A stretch of DNA of 64,000 nucleotides, taken from positions 124,001-188,000 of the forward strand of contig MU867060.1 of the NCBI GenBank assembly GCA_033725935.1. Direction: 5' to 3'. The stretch is from Cladorrhinum sp. PSN259 (taxonomy: Eukaryota > Ascomycota > Sordariomycetes > Sordariales > Podosporaceae). Below, one piece after another: positions 43,292 to 53,766 of this stretch. How positions within the stretch are numbered: the first letter of the stretch is position 1; every line of letters begins with the position of its first letter. The notes beneath the pieces were generated by a model, which saw nothing but the letters and a program-made list of their open reading frames with translations, searched no databases and was not told the origin of the DNA. A program made the translations under genes and the position numbers.

Positions 43292-44407
43292 TTAGATGTT
43301 GCGGAACACCGACAAGGAAGAACGCGCTTGACCAGAGTACGCAAACATTGTGTTTTCAGCACAAGATGAACCCAACCCAGCATTATGGACCCACGCCGGC
43401 TCCCAGTAAAACAGTCCAACACCTTTACTCACCGACTTCACCACGTTTGCTACGTTGGTGACATAGGTCGTCTGCCCAGCTGCTGAGAACGGGATGTTCC
43501 TCACGTCGCTCGGAAACTGGTACTTTGGGTTGGGGCAGCTACTTGGCCAGTTGGTCTCAACAACAGCAACCTCTTTGCCCCAGTTGCTGACCATATTGTT
43601 CAAACTCGTCCTCAGCGACTCAAGACCCGCCGAAGCCGAATAGAAGGGGTAGAAAGACACACCCATCATATCAAAGTCTGACGACTGGAATGTCCCTTGC
43701 TTTAAGACATTGGTGTACCAGTTCTGCTGGGTGCCCCAGTTCCTAAGTTTGCCCGTTAGTATTGTCTACGAATACTGATCCCAAGGAGGTTTAGTCTCTC
43801 ACCATCCGTTATCTAAGTGGACCATAATCTTTGGCTTGGGGTTGAGCCTTGAGTCCTTGATACCCCAAGCTGCGGAACGGAGGAGGCGGGCAATGTTGCC
43901 CCAGTTGTTTGTCCGGCCGGTTGGCCACAGCAAACCAGGCGTGATCTCATTGCCGATGGACATGATGGTAGGCTGGATCCCGGCATCCTGGAACTTGTTG
44001 CACGCATCCAACGTGTAATTGTACAGCTTCCATGATAAGTCATCGATACCTTGCGGCCAACCTGACGGTATGTCCTGGTGGGCTGGGTCTGCCCAGGTAT
44101 CACTGTAGTGAAAGTCGATGTATACCCCAAGGCCGACAGCCTTTGCTCTGCGCGCAATCTGGATGTTGTAGTCGAGGTTGTAGTTGCCATCACGAGGATT
44201 AACCCAAACACGCTGTCGGACGGTATTGACCCCATTGTCAGCAAAGATTCGTTCGAGCGGCTGAGCTTGGCCATTGGTGTTCTTGTACTGGACACCAGCT
44301 CGTTCTTCAACAAGCACGGAAGACCAGTCGACGCCTTTATAGGTAAGGGCGGCGTTGACACCCGCGATGCCTAAGAGGAGCGCTGGAAAGGACGAGAGAA
44401 TCATCAT
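43292..44407 (-). CDS. Secreted arabinogalactan endo-beta-1,4-galactanase, GH53 (351 aa)
   Basis: Exons 44407..43803 and 43742..43292. Hydrolyses beta-1,4-galactan side chains of pectin outside the cell. Signal peptide MMILSSFPALLLGIAGVNA, with mature start near ALTYKGVDWSS. GH53 signatures: NTVRQRVWVNP, the YIDFHYSDTWADP strand, acid/base Glu154 in SIGNEITPG, and nucleophile Glu264 in VVETNWP; FYWEPAWV closes the barrel. Length matches fungal members (about 350 aa). The start is uncertain: in-frame ATGs exist at 44491 and 44434; 44407 gives the cleanest signal peptide. The 60-nt intron (43802..43743) splits the Trp codon of DNGW, with TACTAAC-like branch CTAAC. It points to plant cell wall degradation. 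Confidence 0.95.
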
Positions 44408-45058
44408 CGATATCGATATGGAGTTGCAGAGCATGTACCGGGCACACGCTGGTTCATCAGTTGGGTTAGAGGCCTTTATGAAGTTAAGCATGTCAGCTCA
44501 CTCGATAATACTGTCGACAAGGATGTGATCCCTGATTGATGGAAACCTGGTTTGTTTCCCGGAAACCGACCCTATCAGTATCCCAATCCATTGCATGGAG
44601 CCTCTTGGCAGACGCTCCTGGGCATGTCTTGAGTCTTCTGGGGAGTGCGGAGGAAACTCATATATTTCCCTTTTTAGGCAACTCTGGGCATGAAGTTGAC
44701 CTGAAAGGGCCGGCTCTGAGGCAAGACTGCCAAAGCGGCCAATCAACTTACATGAAACAGCGCCATTCTCCACAACAGAAAATGGTCTCTGGGAAGAGAC
44801 AACCGCAAGCTATCCTGAACACAGCAATGCACTAGCTCAGAGGGGGGCACTCCAGGCTGCGGCAGTTTACACCAATTGCGGCTCCTTCATCAAAGAAAAG
44901 GATGGAAAGTGGCGCGCTTTCCACCAAGTTCCAGATCTGCCACCAATCACAGGGATTCTCGGTACATGACATTCCGGGGGTCACATCGCGGGGAGGTGCC
45001 TAGGAAGGTATGTATTTGGTATTCATCTATTTCAACAGTCCAACCTTTAAAGCCTGAT
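44408..45058. other. Intergenic 0.65 kb, GH53 promoter
   Basis: Upstream of GH53 and downstream of the reductase gene on the same strand. The reverse strand reads open from 44491 into GH53. No other gene seen. Confidence 0.45.
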
Positions 45059-46278
45059 TTACTCTTCGTCGTCCGCTACTCGCCATACCAATTTCTCCCC
45101 AGATGGAGCTCTGCTTCTGAGCAAGTTGAGGGCATTGTGGGCTCTCTCAAGCACTGTCTTGCCCTCAATGAGCCTTTGCGGGTTTGGCTCGACCACCCCT
45201 TGCTCCAACAGAGTAGGCATAATATCCCGATGGAAGTGTTCCTTGAAAAAGGTATTCTGTCAAACACGTTAGCCAATGTCTTCGGGGAAGATCGACATCT
45301 GGGCTTGCTTACCTGCTCATATAAAAAGGTTCTCACTCCTCTCACCACAGCCCCATCTGCCCAATCAAGCTTGAGACCGGCGGCATCCATCGTAAATTCT
45401 GGAGCCTGGTCGTCACCAGCATGGACGTTAATTATCGGTAGCATCACGGCAACTATGCTTCCTCTTTCCGTGACTTTCGAAAGCGGACGAAGAGTTCCCT
45501 CTGTCGAACCAATGCAATCAAGAATGAATGGTACCCTCGGACCTTCACCACCAAATTTCCCGGTGCTGTCAATGTATTTCAGAATCTTCTCACCCACATC
45601 TTTTTGAGTGTAATCAAAAGTCTCAATGGCCCCCAGCTTTTTCAGGCTCTCATGATGCTTCCCACTGGCAACAGCCAAGATATTTCTGTATCCCCAGTGC
45701 CTGAGCACCTGGACGGTGTACAAGCCTACACTGCTCGCTGCTCCCCAGATTAAGATGGCCGAGTCAGCCTCCTTTGGCGTCCAGCCTTCAGGGATTGGCC
45801 AGGGAAGTTCTAGCTCCAAGTCCGTCGTGACGGAATGAAGCGTAGTGATCAGGTTTGTGGGGACCGTGACTGCCTCCTTCAGGGTAAGATTGGGTGGGAG
45901 CTTTGAGACCTTGTAGCTCCGCACGGTGATGTACTCTTGCACGCCAGCTTCGAGGGGTTCGCCGTCATTGACGAAGCCGAAGACCTTGTCGCCGACTTGG
46001 ACGTGGATCGGAGGTGATGGCGAGGGTGGCAGTGCAACGACCGTGCCGCCGTAGCATGTTCCCATTATGTGTGGAGGCTGATCGGGTTTGAAGCCGAGTC
46101 CGCCATCTGCACGGTGAAGATCCAAGGGCGTGGAGGCAGTCCATGTCACATGGATGAGAACTTCATCAGGCTTCGGGGGGACGGTGGGACTGGTGATGGA
46201 CTGGAGAGGTTGTCGAGGAGCAATGATTGCTATGGCTTGATGGGTGGAGGGGACGCCGGCAGGGAGTGAAGAAGACAT
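45059..46278 (-). CDS. Medium-chain reductase, enoyl-reductase/ToxD-like type (387 aa)
   Basis: Exons 46278..45313 and 45256..45059; the 56-nt intron (GTAAGC...GACAG, branch GCTAAC) is needed to reach the conserved end GEKLVWRVADDEE. The N-terminal GroES-like domain lacks the structural zinc cysteines; HRADGGLGFKPDQPP and VGDKVFGFVNDG are typical. The NADPH fold has AILIWGAASSVGLYTVQVLRHWG (about residue 171-193). The C-terminal EGKTVLERAHNALNLLRS is typical of fungal zinc-independent reductases related to stand-alone enoyl reductases of polyketide clusters. No polyketide synthase lies nearby, so a role in general detoxification of enones is as likely. Substrate unknown. A TATA-like element lies about 125 bp upstream. 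Confidence 0.9.
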
Positions 46279-46400
46279 GTTGGTTGATGGGTATAAATGA
46301 GTTTTGAATCGGGTGCAGGTAATAGTGAAGTTATATATTTACGTGGATGTTGGTTAAAAGGATGGGTGGCCTGGACTGGATGGTAGCCATGGGCTCTGAT

Positions 46401-46412
46401 GATATTTATATA
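46401..46412 (-). promoter_or_regulatory. TATA-like element upstream of the reductase gene
   Basis: Minus-strand TATATAAATATC, 123-134 bp upstream of the ATG at 46278. A second TATATAA-like stretch lies at 46331-46338. Confidence 0.4.
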
Positions 46413-46481
46413 CATCCTGTAACGCATGACCATTAGAAGCAAATGTTAAAGGCTGCCTTGGTCAAAGTGAAGAGTTTCCTA

Positions 46482-46597
46482 GAACGGAACAGTGCATTAG
46501 TCAAACCGACCGATCAACTCTGGGCATACCGGAGTTAAATGAACGGAACCGTGTATTAGTCAACCACCGATCAACTCTGGACATACCGGATTTAAGT
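46482..46597. repeat. Imperfect tandem duplication, units of 59 and 57 bp
   Basis: Unit 1 46482-46540 and unit 2 46541-46597 share GAACGGAAC, ATTAGTCAA, CCGATCAACTCTGG and CATACCGGA in order, with scattered substitutions and a small deletion. Confidence 0.9.
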
Positions 46598-48508
46598 GAA
46601 CTGTTCAATATTGGTCAGCGCAGCAGTTGCTAACTTGATTTCTAATCGACATATTGACGGATACTCCTTGTGTAACACTTTTGCAGATCCCCCAGTGACT
46701 GTGATTACTATGGTAGTCATAAACCTCTCGTTTTCAGTGATGGATTTCCTATTTGGGTCAACTCTTGACCTACAATTATTTCTGAAGCAAGCATGGAAGA
46801 TGCAAGACCTTCGGCCTCCTTACGTTTTTAAGCGCACGCCAAGAGTGAAAACAGGAAACAGCACCAGGCAAGGTGAAGGTAATGTACGCAAAGAGCAACT
46901 GCACATTTTGAATTTTTCATGAACGACAGAGCGTTTGGAGGCCAAGGGTCGTTTGGGTCATGGCGGGGTAGTTAAGGTCTACCCCACCATCAGCAGAATC
47001 ACAACTAAAAATTCCATCAATCTTGGCAGAATTTCTTCCTCACATCTAGAGAGGATAAACCTCCCCAAGATTGCAATGAAAAAAAATGAAAAAGGCCGGT
47101 CAGACTTCCATCGATACCCACCCTGCACGAGCGCCCAAGGGCAAGTCCTCGAAATGCAGGATCCAGATCATCGCCACTCTCTATACAGCTCTCCGTGAAG
47201 AAGAACCGCTACCTTTGCAGGCAGATCGAGAGTAAATCAGAGGCTTCTCACTGTAGGGTGTCGAGGATATTGTTCATCAACCCGGGTGGGATCTGTGGCT
47301 CCTTTAGGGAACACAAAAGAGGACAAATACTATAGAAATGATTCTCTGAAGTATTGTCGACATGAAGAAAAAAGAAGAAAAGGAAACTGAAATTCTGGCG
47401 CAGAGAAACAGAATATATAGGTGTAGATGTGGTCTGTGCGGGCACTGCTGCAAACCCTCAAAAATTAAAATTTGCAGGTAGAGTGCACAGACCAGATGGA
47501 GTTTTTTTTTCTTTTGGTGGGGTGTTTGTGGATTGACTTGACTTTGAGAGTCTGGAACATCGGACGGAAATCAAGTCATTCTGACTGCTGCAATTTGGCT
47601 TTTGTTGGCAGTTTCGTTGGGATGTGAGTCTCTGGCAACTGTTCTGTATCAGAGGTTTCTGCCGAATGGGGAAAGCGATGTCTGCAGACATCAAGAAAAC
47701 CACTGCAGATCTCCTCTTAAACCAGCTCGGAAATGGAGATAACTAGAAAATTATCACAAGAGATCCCTTTCCGTATCCCGAGTACCATTTGCGTATTCGA
47801 AAGCTCTAAGCAATCCTTTATTAGATGGCCAAACATCATATCAGTGACATGTGCTATTTCTTGGGCCTCCCAGTGCTCTTCATCTGATTGCCCCTCTTCG
47901 TATGACCATCGATGATAGTGGTGGCGCTCAAAGAAATGCCAATGCCGAGAAACCCACTCAAGCCCGGCCTCTCCCCTGCAGGAACACTATCAAGGGACGG
48001 ATCTCACCGTGCATGGAATCGGGAACCTTGCTGACTACGGCTTATCGCGGCCAGTTGATAGCGATGCATGAACTTAGAAACGACTATTTTCAGTATACAT
48101 GATAATGTGAGACTGATGGAGCTCCAAGTTGAGCGTTACAAGTGGAAGATATGCTGAATTCATCGTCGACGACGATGCACTCGCACAGTAGAACTCTGGG
48201 GAACGGGCTAAATTTAACGGCGCCCTAGCCGCATTGGGGATGTGTAATCCGCGGCATGGTTGCAAGAAAGGCTACTTGCAGCAATAGCTTCTCATCGCCG
48301 CATCTGCTGACCTCGACACCTTGACAATGCGACACGACACATTTTGAATAAGAAGAGTCGGTGCTCTTTTTTCCATTGTACTCAATTTCCCAGTAACACA
48401 GACGAAATAACGCTCGAGATATCCCATTGCTTCGCAGAACCAGCGACAAGCCGACTCGAAGGTCGGCATTCAATTGCTCTCCATTACCCATTTCATAGAT
48501 CACCCACA

Positions 48509-49340
48509 ATGCCTTCCCAACGGCGCATGCGCGCGCTTCTATATATCGTACTCGCCGGCTTTGTAACGCTTTTGTTCTTCACGTCACGAGCTCGCCATTC
48601 ACAAGACACTGATTTCTACTCCAAGACGGTCGATGCGCTCGGCAAGAATCGCGCAGGCGACAAGTCTCATCAAGTAATCATAACCCACGATCACGACGCC
48701 GACGGCGATATGGATGACGATGATGCAAAGATGGCCAAGGAGATGGCTGAACGGCTCCGACAGGCAGAGCAAAAAGCAAAGGAAAACGCAAACGCCAAAG
48801 CGCCCAACAAGCCTGACGCACCGAAGGTCGTAATAGGAGTTGGCAGCTCGGCTGATGGACAACACAAAGGAGTGCCCGATAAGGATGGAAAGGTTAAGGA
48901 GACGGCCGAGGAGCACGAGGTGGAGGTAGCACTCAATGGTATCTTGGAGCAGAGTCCTGGTAGGAGTTTCAATCCCGTCTCTTAGGCGCTGCGGTTATGC
49001 TGACTACTCCATTTTTCCAGTCATCATCTTTTCCAAATCTTACTGTCCATATTCCAAGCTGGCAAAAGGGATTTTGCTCGATAAATACGTCATTGAGCCA
49101 AAACCATACGTGGTGGAATTAGACCTTCACCCTCTTGGGAAAGAAATGCAGGCAAGGCTGGGGGAAATCACCGGCAGGAGAACCGTACCAAATATAATGA
49201 TTTACGGCAAGAGCATCGGCGGAGGCGACGATATTGCTGCTCTTGATAAGGAGAAAAAATTGGCGGGCAAAATCAACTCCTTGGGCGGGAATCGCATCCA
49301 GGCAGCGGAACGGTTCGAGACTTCGCCAAAGGCAGGATAA
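48509..49340 (+). CDS. Membrane-anchored monothiol glutaredoxin, Grx6/Grx7-like (256 aa)
   Basis: Exons 48509..48959 and 49021..49340 (61-nt intron, phase 1). A single N-terminal membrane helix (RALLYIVLAGFVTLLFFTS) after a basic start suggests a type II protein of the ER or Golgi. A long charged linker follows, with an acidic patch (DHDADGDMDDDDAK) and Lys/Ala-rich helix. The glutaredoxin domain has active site SKSYCPYSKLAK: one cysteine, with Ser in the second position, as in yeast Grx6/Grx7 (there CSYS). Then TVPNIMIYGKSIGGGDDI, the glutathione-binding TVP and GG-DD patterns, and EKKLAGKI. Probably protects secretory-pathway thiols by glutathione-dependent deglutathionylation; cluster binding like Grx6 is possible. 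ATG context ACAATGCC. Confidence 0.9.
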
Positions 49341-50347
49341 GAGCGACGACGTATCCACCATTACTCAACAAACCGCCTGCAAGCTACTACTCACGACGAG
49401 ACGGCGGAGTCAACTCGTCTCTTTTTTTTTTCGGAACATAAACGGGGCACAACTCACCATGATTTTGGATTCTTCATCAAGGCAACGCTTATTTCCAGCT
49501 GGCATTATCGGAGTTATGGAGTCTATCACAGCATCAGACGAAGAGGGAAGACATGCTAGGTTTCGGGCTGCAAGCCGTCAGCTGGAGCATGGGCTTAGAT
49601 TGTATGATACGGAAGGCTGATCAGGGGCAGTCCCCAAGGTGTGGTTTTGGGTTATACCTTGACTATTGGTTTACATCTCTCTGGAAATGGGGTTGGTAGG
49701 GGTCTATTACGTGCTTCTTTTGCCCGATAGGATGGAGGGGATTCAGGAGAAGAGGACTTCAATATTAGAATAATACCTACTCACGATTACCGTACATACA
49801 TTGCAATAACTGAGACGACTGACTACTTGCGGTTTGCAGCTAGTCAGGACAGAGGGGTAACGGGCCGCATGATCTACCGCTGCTTCTAAAAGCTAGTTAA
49901 GACATTGGGTTTCAAGCCTTGTGGTCATGGATTTGGTGACCTGCACTTTGTGCAGCACTCGTGACAAGATTTCTTGGCGCACCTTGATGGCCCTGACATA
50001 ACAGAGGGAATGACACCTTCCGCGCCTTTAGCCATCAAGGTCCTCACGTCTGCGAGGGTCGGAAACGTCGCAATCAGGTACTAATGTGCCTTCCTCTCAT
50101 CTTCCTCCACCCCTTCAGAGGGGTTTGTTGTTCATATATTGCTCTGCCCGGCCCCGGACCTCATCCAACAACTCTGGCAGAGTCATGGTGGGCGGCGACT
50201 TTTCTCCTTGCTCATTTTCTTAGCAGCTGCATGTCTCCTTCTTCGTAAGCTATAAATAATTACAGTCGCCGCATTTTCAAGCACTTCTTTAACTGGAACT
50301 TATATCCAACTTCAAAGAGAAAACCGCCATCGAGAGATGTCATCATC
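49341..50347. other. Intergenic 1 kb
   Basis: Between two genes on the + strand. A short in-frame stretch at 49459-49620 has no features of a gene. A TATA box lies near the right end. Confidence 0.5.
50251..50258 (+). promoter_or_regulatory. TATA box (TATAAATA)
   Basis: Consensus match about 97 bp upstream of the ATG at 50348. Confidence 0.5.
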
Positions 50348-51451
50348 ATGTCCAGTTTTATCATCAGCCCAGAAATAACCCTGCTGATCGCGGACAGTGC
50401 CGACTTCAAAACGCTTTCAGCTCTCTTACGAGTTAGCAGAGATATCTACTGCCTCCTCATGACATACCAGCATTCCATCGTCAAGTCTCGAATCCAGCAA
50501 GTCGTACCCGATCCTTCTCTTTACCCTCCGTTCGGCTCGCTGCTCTCTTCCCACAACAAGGACCGTCACGTTCTCACACCCTACTCATTCCCAGTCATCC
50601 ATGAACTTGAGCTCCGTGAAAAGCGAATCGACGCTTTGTTCAACGCTCAGCCCCGAATGCCTCTTGAGCTTCCCCCGCCTCTGGTCCAGGCGATGTCTAA
50701 CATACCGATCTTCGTTGCTTTGCCCAGAGAGAAACAGACTCTACTACTCGAGATGCACAAGGCTGCCTCCCGGACGGCAGATCAGATTGCTGACTTGGCT
50801 GTGACCATTAAGCTCCCTGAGCTCAGGAAGGAGGTCCCGTCAGATCCGTATGTTACTGAGCGTAGGATTCATCGAGCGAGGCAGGAATATGTTCGGAGTT
50901 TGTCGCCGTTGCAACTTGTGTTATTGGGCTCGCTGGCTTGCTTGTGCGGGATCGCCTACCTAAGGGAACATCCCCAGTTGAACTCGGACCCGGGTTACAT
51001 CGAAAGAATCACGGCTTTTAAGGAGACGGTGTTAAGACAAGGTAGTTTTGCTCTTTGGGGATTCTTGCATCCGTCTGAGGTTCAAGTGAGGGGCTTGTTC
51101 GATGACGGGGGTACTGGTCAACAACAAACACAACAAAGTAGGAGAAGTCCTTCACATCCTCCGAGGGCGAGGAGCGAACTGGCCGGAGCGGTTGCGAGGA
51201 AGGTGGATGGTATTTTGAAGGAGATGGAGGCGTATGAGGCTGGGTTAAATGAGAGTACTTTCTCTAGCAATGAAGGAATTTTAGAGCAAGAAGGTGATGA
51301 GGAGGGCCATGTGTTCGTTGTTTTGGATGGATTGTTGCAGATGGTGAATGGGACTATGTCGAGGTTGGATGTGGATGATGCTCAAAGCTCTGGGGTCCAG
51401 GATTTGGTAAGCACCCCTTGGGAGAGGATTATATTGCAGGCGTTGAGGTGA
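50348..51451 (+). CDS. Uncharacterised protein with F-box-like N-terminus (367 aa)
   Basis: Intronless. I do not recognise a named family. The first 40 residues (ISPEITLLIADSADFKTLSALLRVSRDIYCLL) resemble an F-box helix set: a P-E start, LL-IA-D, then LSALLRVSR. The rest is mostly helical, with a hydrophobic segment (SPLQLVLLGSLACLCGIAYL, about 184-203), an FALWGFLHPSEVQVRGLF patch, a Gln/Ser/Arg-rich linker and an acidic C-terminal part. If the F-box reading is right it would recruit a substrate to an SCF ubiquitin ligase, but no substrate domain (WD40, LRR) is visible. Codon use is less biased than in the housekeeping genes, which fits a weakly expressed or lineage-specific gene. A clear TATA box precedes it. 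Confidence 0.75.
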   Translation: MSSFIISPEITLLIADSADFKTLSALLRVSRDIYCLLMTYQHSIVKSRIQQVVPDPSLYPPFGSLLSSHNKDRHVLTPYSFPVIHELELREKRIDALFNAQPRMPLELPPPLVQAMSNIPIFVALPREKQTLLLEMHKAASRTADQIADLAVTIKLPELRKEVPSDPYVTERRIHRARQEYVRSLSPLQLVLLGSLACLCGIAYLREHPQLNSDPGYIERITAFKETVLRQGSFALWGFLHPSEVQVRGLFDDGGTGQQQTQQSRRSPSHPPRARSELAGAVARKVDGILKEMEAYEAGLNESTFSSNEGILEQEGDEEGHVFVVLDGLLQMVNGTMSRLDVDDAQSSGVQDLVSTPWERIILQALR

Positions 51452-52074
51452 TGAAGGACGTGGGTGATATCGAGATATGCTACTATGTGCCTCTGTGTAT
51501 GGCTTGTCGGTCGATCAATAGTTGGTTAGACTCATGGGAAGTGGTGTTGGGACACCAGCGAACAGGTCGGCACCCCACAGCTAGGATTGCGACGGATGAC
51601 GACTTTTCCGGCAGGTTTCTTGGAGTATCCGGCTGAAGTATCATTTGTTTTGTGATTAGGCTTGTTGTTCATGGTGGTGGTGTTGATTTGAATCAATACA
51701 TAGCGAACATACATGTGCATACAGGCTGTTAGTCCTACAGGAATAGCGAACACTACATCTACAATACATTATCAGAACGAAACAAAGGATTGATCTCGCT
51801 TCTATCCGAGATATTTTTGGAATCATCCCTTGTCTGTGAACAAGAATCGTGCCAAGATGTTGATAAAGAACTTAAACCCGGTGAATTGGATTGTTCATCG
51901 TCATGTTTTCTTCTAGGAACAAAGAATTTCACCTCTATTTAAGAGGGACTTCCCATCTCAGCTTCTTTCAACCCGACTCTAGCTGCTATCATTGACATTT
52001 TCTCACGATATCAGACGCCAAATCATACAACAAATCAACAGACATCAGAGTACTACCCAAAAGGTTGAACAAGG
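51452..52074. other. Intergenic 0.6 kb
   Basis: Nothing recognised apart from a TATA-like TATTTAAG at 51936-51943, about 130 bp before the next ATG. Confidence 0.5.
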
Positions 52075-53274
52075 ATGTGTGTTATCCCACTTGTTACTTA
52101 TGCCTGTGGGCATAGGATTAAAAAAGAACCAGAGCATTGTAAGGCATTTGCTGGAGATAAGAGGCATAAATCTTTCTTCAACAGCCCACAAGACTGTGGA
52201 AAGGTTTCGAACAAGCAATTTGACGCCGTTGACAGGTGTTGTTCGGAAAAGTGCGCTGCAGCCATGAAGGAAAAGAAGAAGGAGCGGCTAATGCAGAATG
52301 CGCGGTCTTTTGCTGAGAGGCAACAAGCTGGGCGTCAGAAGCTAGCGGAGCAAGAGAAGAGGCCAAGGGCTATGCCTTATGAAACTCGTCTTGAAACTCT
52401 TCCTGCTAAGGCGTATCAACCACCGCCATCCAGGAAGCCAGCACCGGCGGCTACAGTTGAGACTCTTCCTGCGTCGACATATCGACCACCAAGTAAGAAG
52501 TCAACTGTGCCACGCGCCCCTCCCCCCCTTAAGGACCGACCGCTCCTTACACCTTCTCCTGCCCTTTCCCCAAGGAAAGTTACTAACACGGATAGGAACC
52601 GAAGGTCATCAGATATCTCTCGTTCAAACGCCACCCGGGTTGCACCTAACAACGCCGGGGTGTTTGGTGACCCTAGAAACCGCTACCAACCATTGGGGCC
52701 ATCGGATGAACCTAAGATACAACAAGCTGCTCATCGGCCTGGGGTTGGAAGAGTCACCGGAATCCCAGAACCATCCTACGGATCCATTGAGAGCACGGGG
52801 GGCAATCCACGGAGGTACCGCGAGAGCACGGGCAGCAGCTTGCATACAATCCCACTAAGCTGCCAGCCAGATAATAGCTCCTACTCCCGCCTTAAGCGAA
52901 CTCAGGAGCGACCACCTGCGGTCCCACCAAAGGATGGCAAGTACCTGACTCGTCGAAATGCAATCCGGGACCCGTCCAGAAGCAAGTACTCTGCGGTTCC
53001 CAAGCCTCTCTTCTCTAGCCGGCCGGGCCCTTCCAAGGTTCCCCGTCCTGCTGGGCCTCCTGGGACTCCTCCCCCCATTCCGCGTAAGTCTGTTCCTAAG
53101 GCCCCTTCTATTAGAACCAAGTCTAGCAGTGGTTCTGAGAAGCCTGGCTTCTTCCGTCGACTGTTTGGTCGCTCCCGAGTTAAGCGGGAGGCATCATTTG
53201 AATGGGTGAGCAAGGATGCCAAGAGCGCCGAGAAGAAGGGTAAGGGAAAGGAGCCGGTCCGGAAGGTTAGGTGA
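52075..53274 (+). CDS. Uncharacterised Cys-rich N-terminal, proline-rich basic protein (399 aa)
   Basis: Intronless. No named family recognised. The first 70 residues hold seven Cys and paired His in a finger-like order (YACGHRIKKEPEHCKAF...DCGK...RCCSEKCAAAMKEKK), which could bind zinc. Then a Lys/Glu/Gln-rich helix, and a long disordered Pro/Ser/Arg-rich region with a short internal repeat (ETLPAKAYQPPPSRK and ETLPASTYRPPSKK). Near the C-terminus a compact basic motif EKPGFFRRLFGRSRVKRE precedes a Lys-rich tail, a possible nuclear or membrane-binding signal. PxxP stretches could bind SH3 domains. It shares with its upstream neighbour the lack of introns and a TATA-like promoter. No signal peptide, so probably intracellular. 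Confidence 0.72.
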   Translation: MCVIPLVTYACGHRIKKEPEHCKAFAGDKRHKSFFNSPQDCGKVSNKQFDAVDRCCSEKCAAAMKEKKKERLMQNARSFAERQQAGRQKLAEQEKRPRAMPYETRLETLPAKAYQPPPSRKPAPAATVETLPASTYRPPSKKSTVPRAPPPLKDRPLLTPSPALSPRKVTNTDRNRRSSDISRSNATRVAPNNAGVFGDPRNRYQPLGPSDEPKIQQAAHRPGVGRVTGIPEPSYGSIESTGGNPRRYRESTGSSLHTIPLSCQPDNSSYSRLKRTQERPPAVPPKDGKYLTRRNAIRDPSRSKYSAVPKPLFSSRPGPSKVPRPAGPPGTPPPIPRKSVPKAPSIRTKSSSGSEKPGFFRRLFGRSRVKREASFEWVSKDAKSAEKKGKGKEPVRKVR

Positions 53275-53766
53275 GGTAAAGAAGAAACTAGTTATTCTCT
53301 TTTCTTCGATCGTTACTTTTCCTTTGTTCCAGAACTCCCTTTTTACACACTGGCAACCTTCTGAATACGATTGGTTTTGCCAAGGTTTTCCTTTTTTGTC
53401 AATCCAGAATTATACCACAAATAGAAAGCAAAAGTTTATATCATCAAATCAATTTCCAGAATACTTGCGTGAATGTTGTGAAATGTGCATGTGAAATGAG
53501 GTTACATAGGTTGTTGTTAGAGGTACGTACCTGTTCCTCGACGCAGCGACAACATCCCACCAAAAACCCCTGCCGCGGCCCCACATAATTTCTTTGCCGG
53601 CCGACCTCACCTGGTTCCCCAATCCGACCGTGCGCCGAATTTTCCCAAGCTGCAGCAGCAAAAGCCCCAGAAAAGGTCCCGACGCCCCTCCTCCGATCCC
53701 CCGACTTGCTGGCGCGAGCTCCCAATTCCCCCAATTGGGTGACCCTCACAAAACACCACGACAGCC
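53275..53766. other. Intergenic 0.5 kb
   Basis: 3' flank of the Cys-rich gene and C-rich promoter/leader of the bL21m gene (53540-53760). Nothing else seen. Confidence 0.5.

Larger units (their letters stand above)
46279..48508. other. Divergent intergenic region 2.2 kb
   Basis: Between the reductase and glutaredoxin starts. Holds the tandem duplication at 46482-46597. Many short frames, none with a domain or reliable splice structure. Confidence 0.5.

Noticed and set aside
42684..43295. 203-codon frame on the + strand between RPS15 and GH53
   Set aside because: Overlaps RPS15 exon 1 and its promoter, has no domain and starts in antisense of coding sequence.
49459..49620. Short frame downstream of the glutaredoxin gene
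   Set aside because: Only about 53 codons, no domain, and located in the likely 3' UTR.
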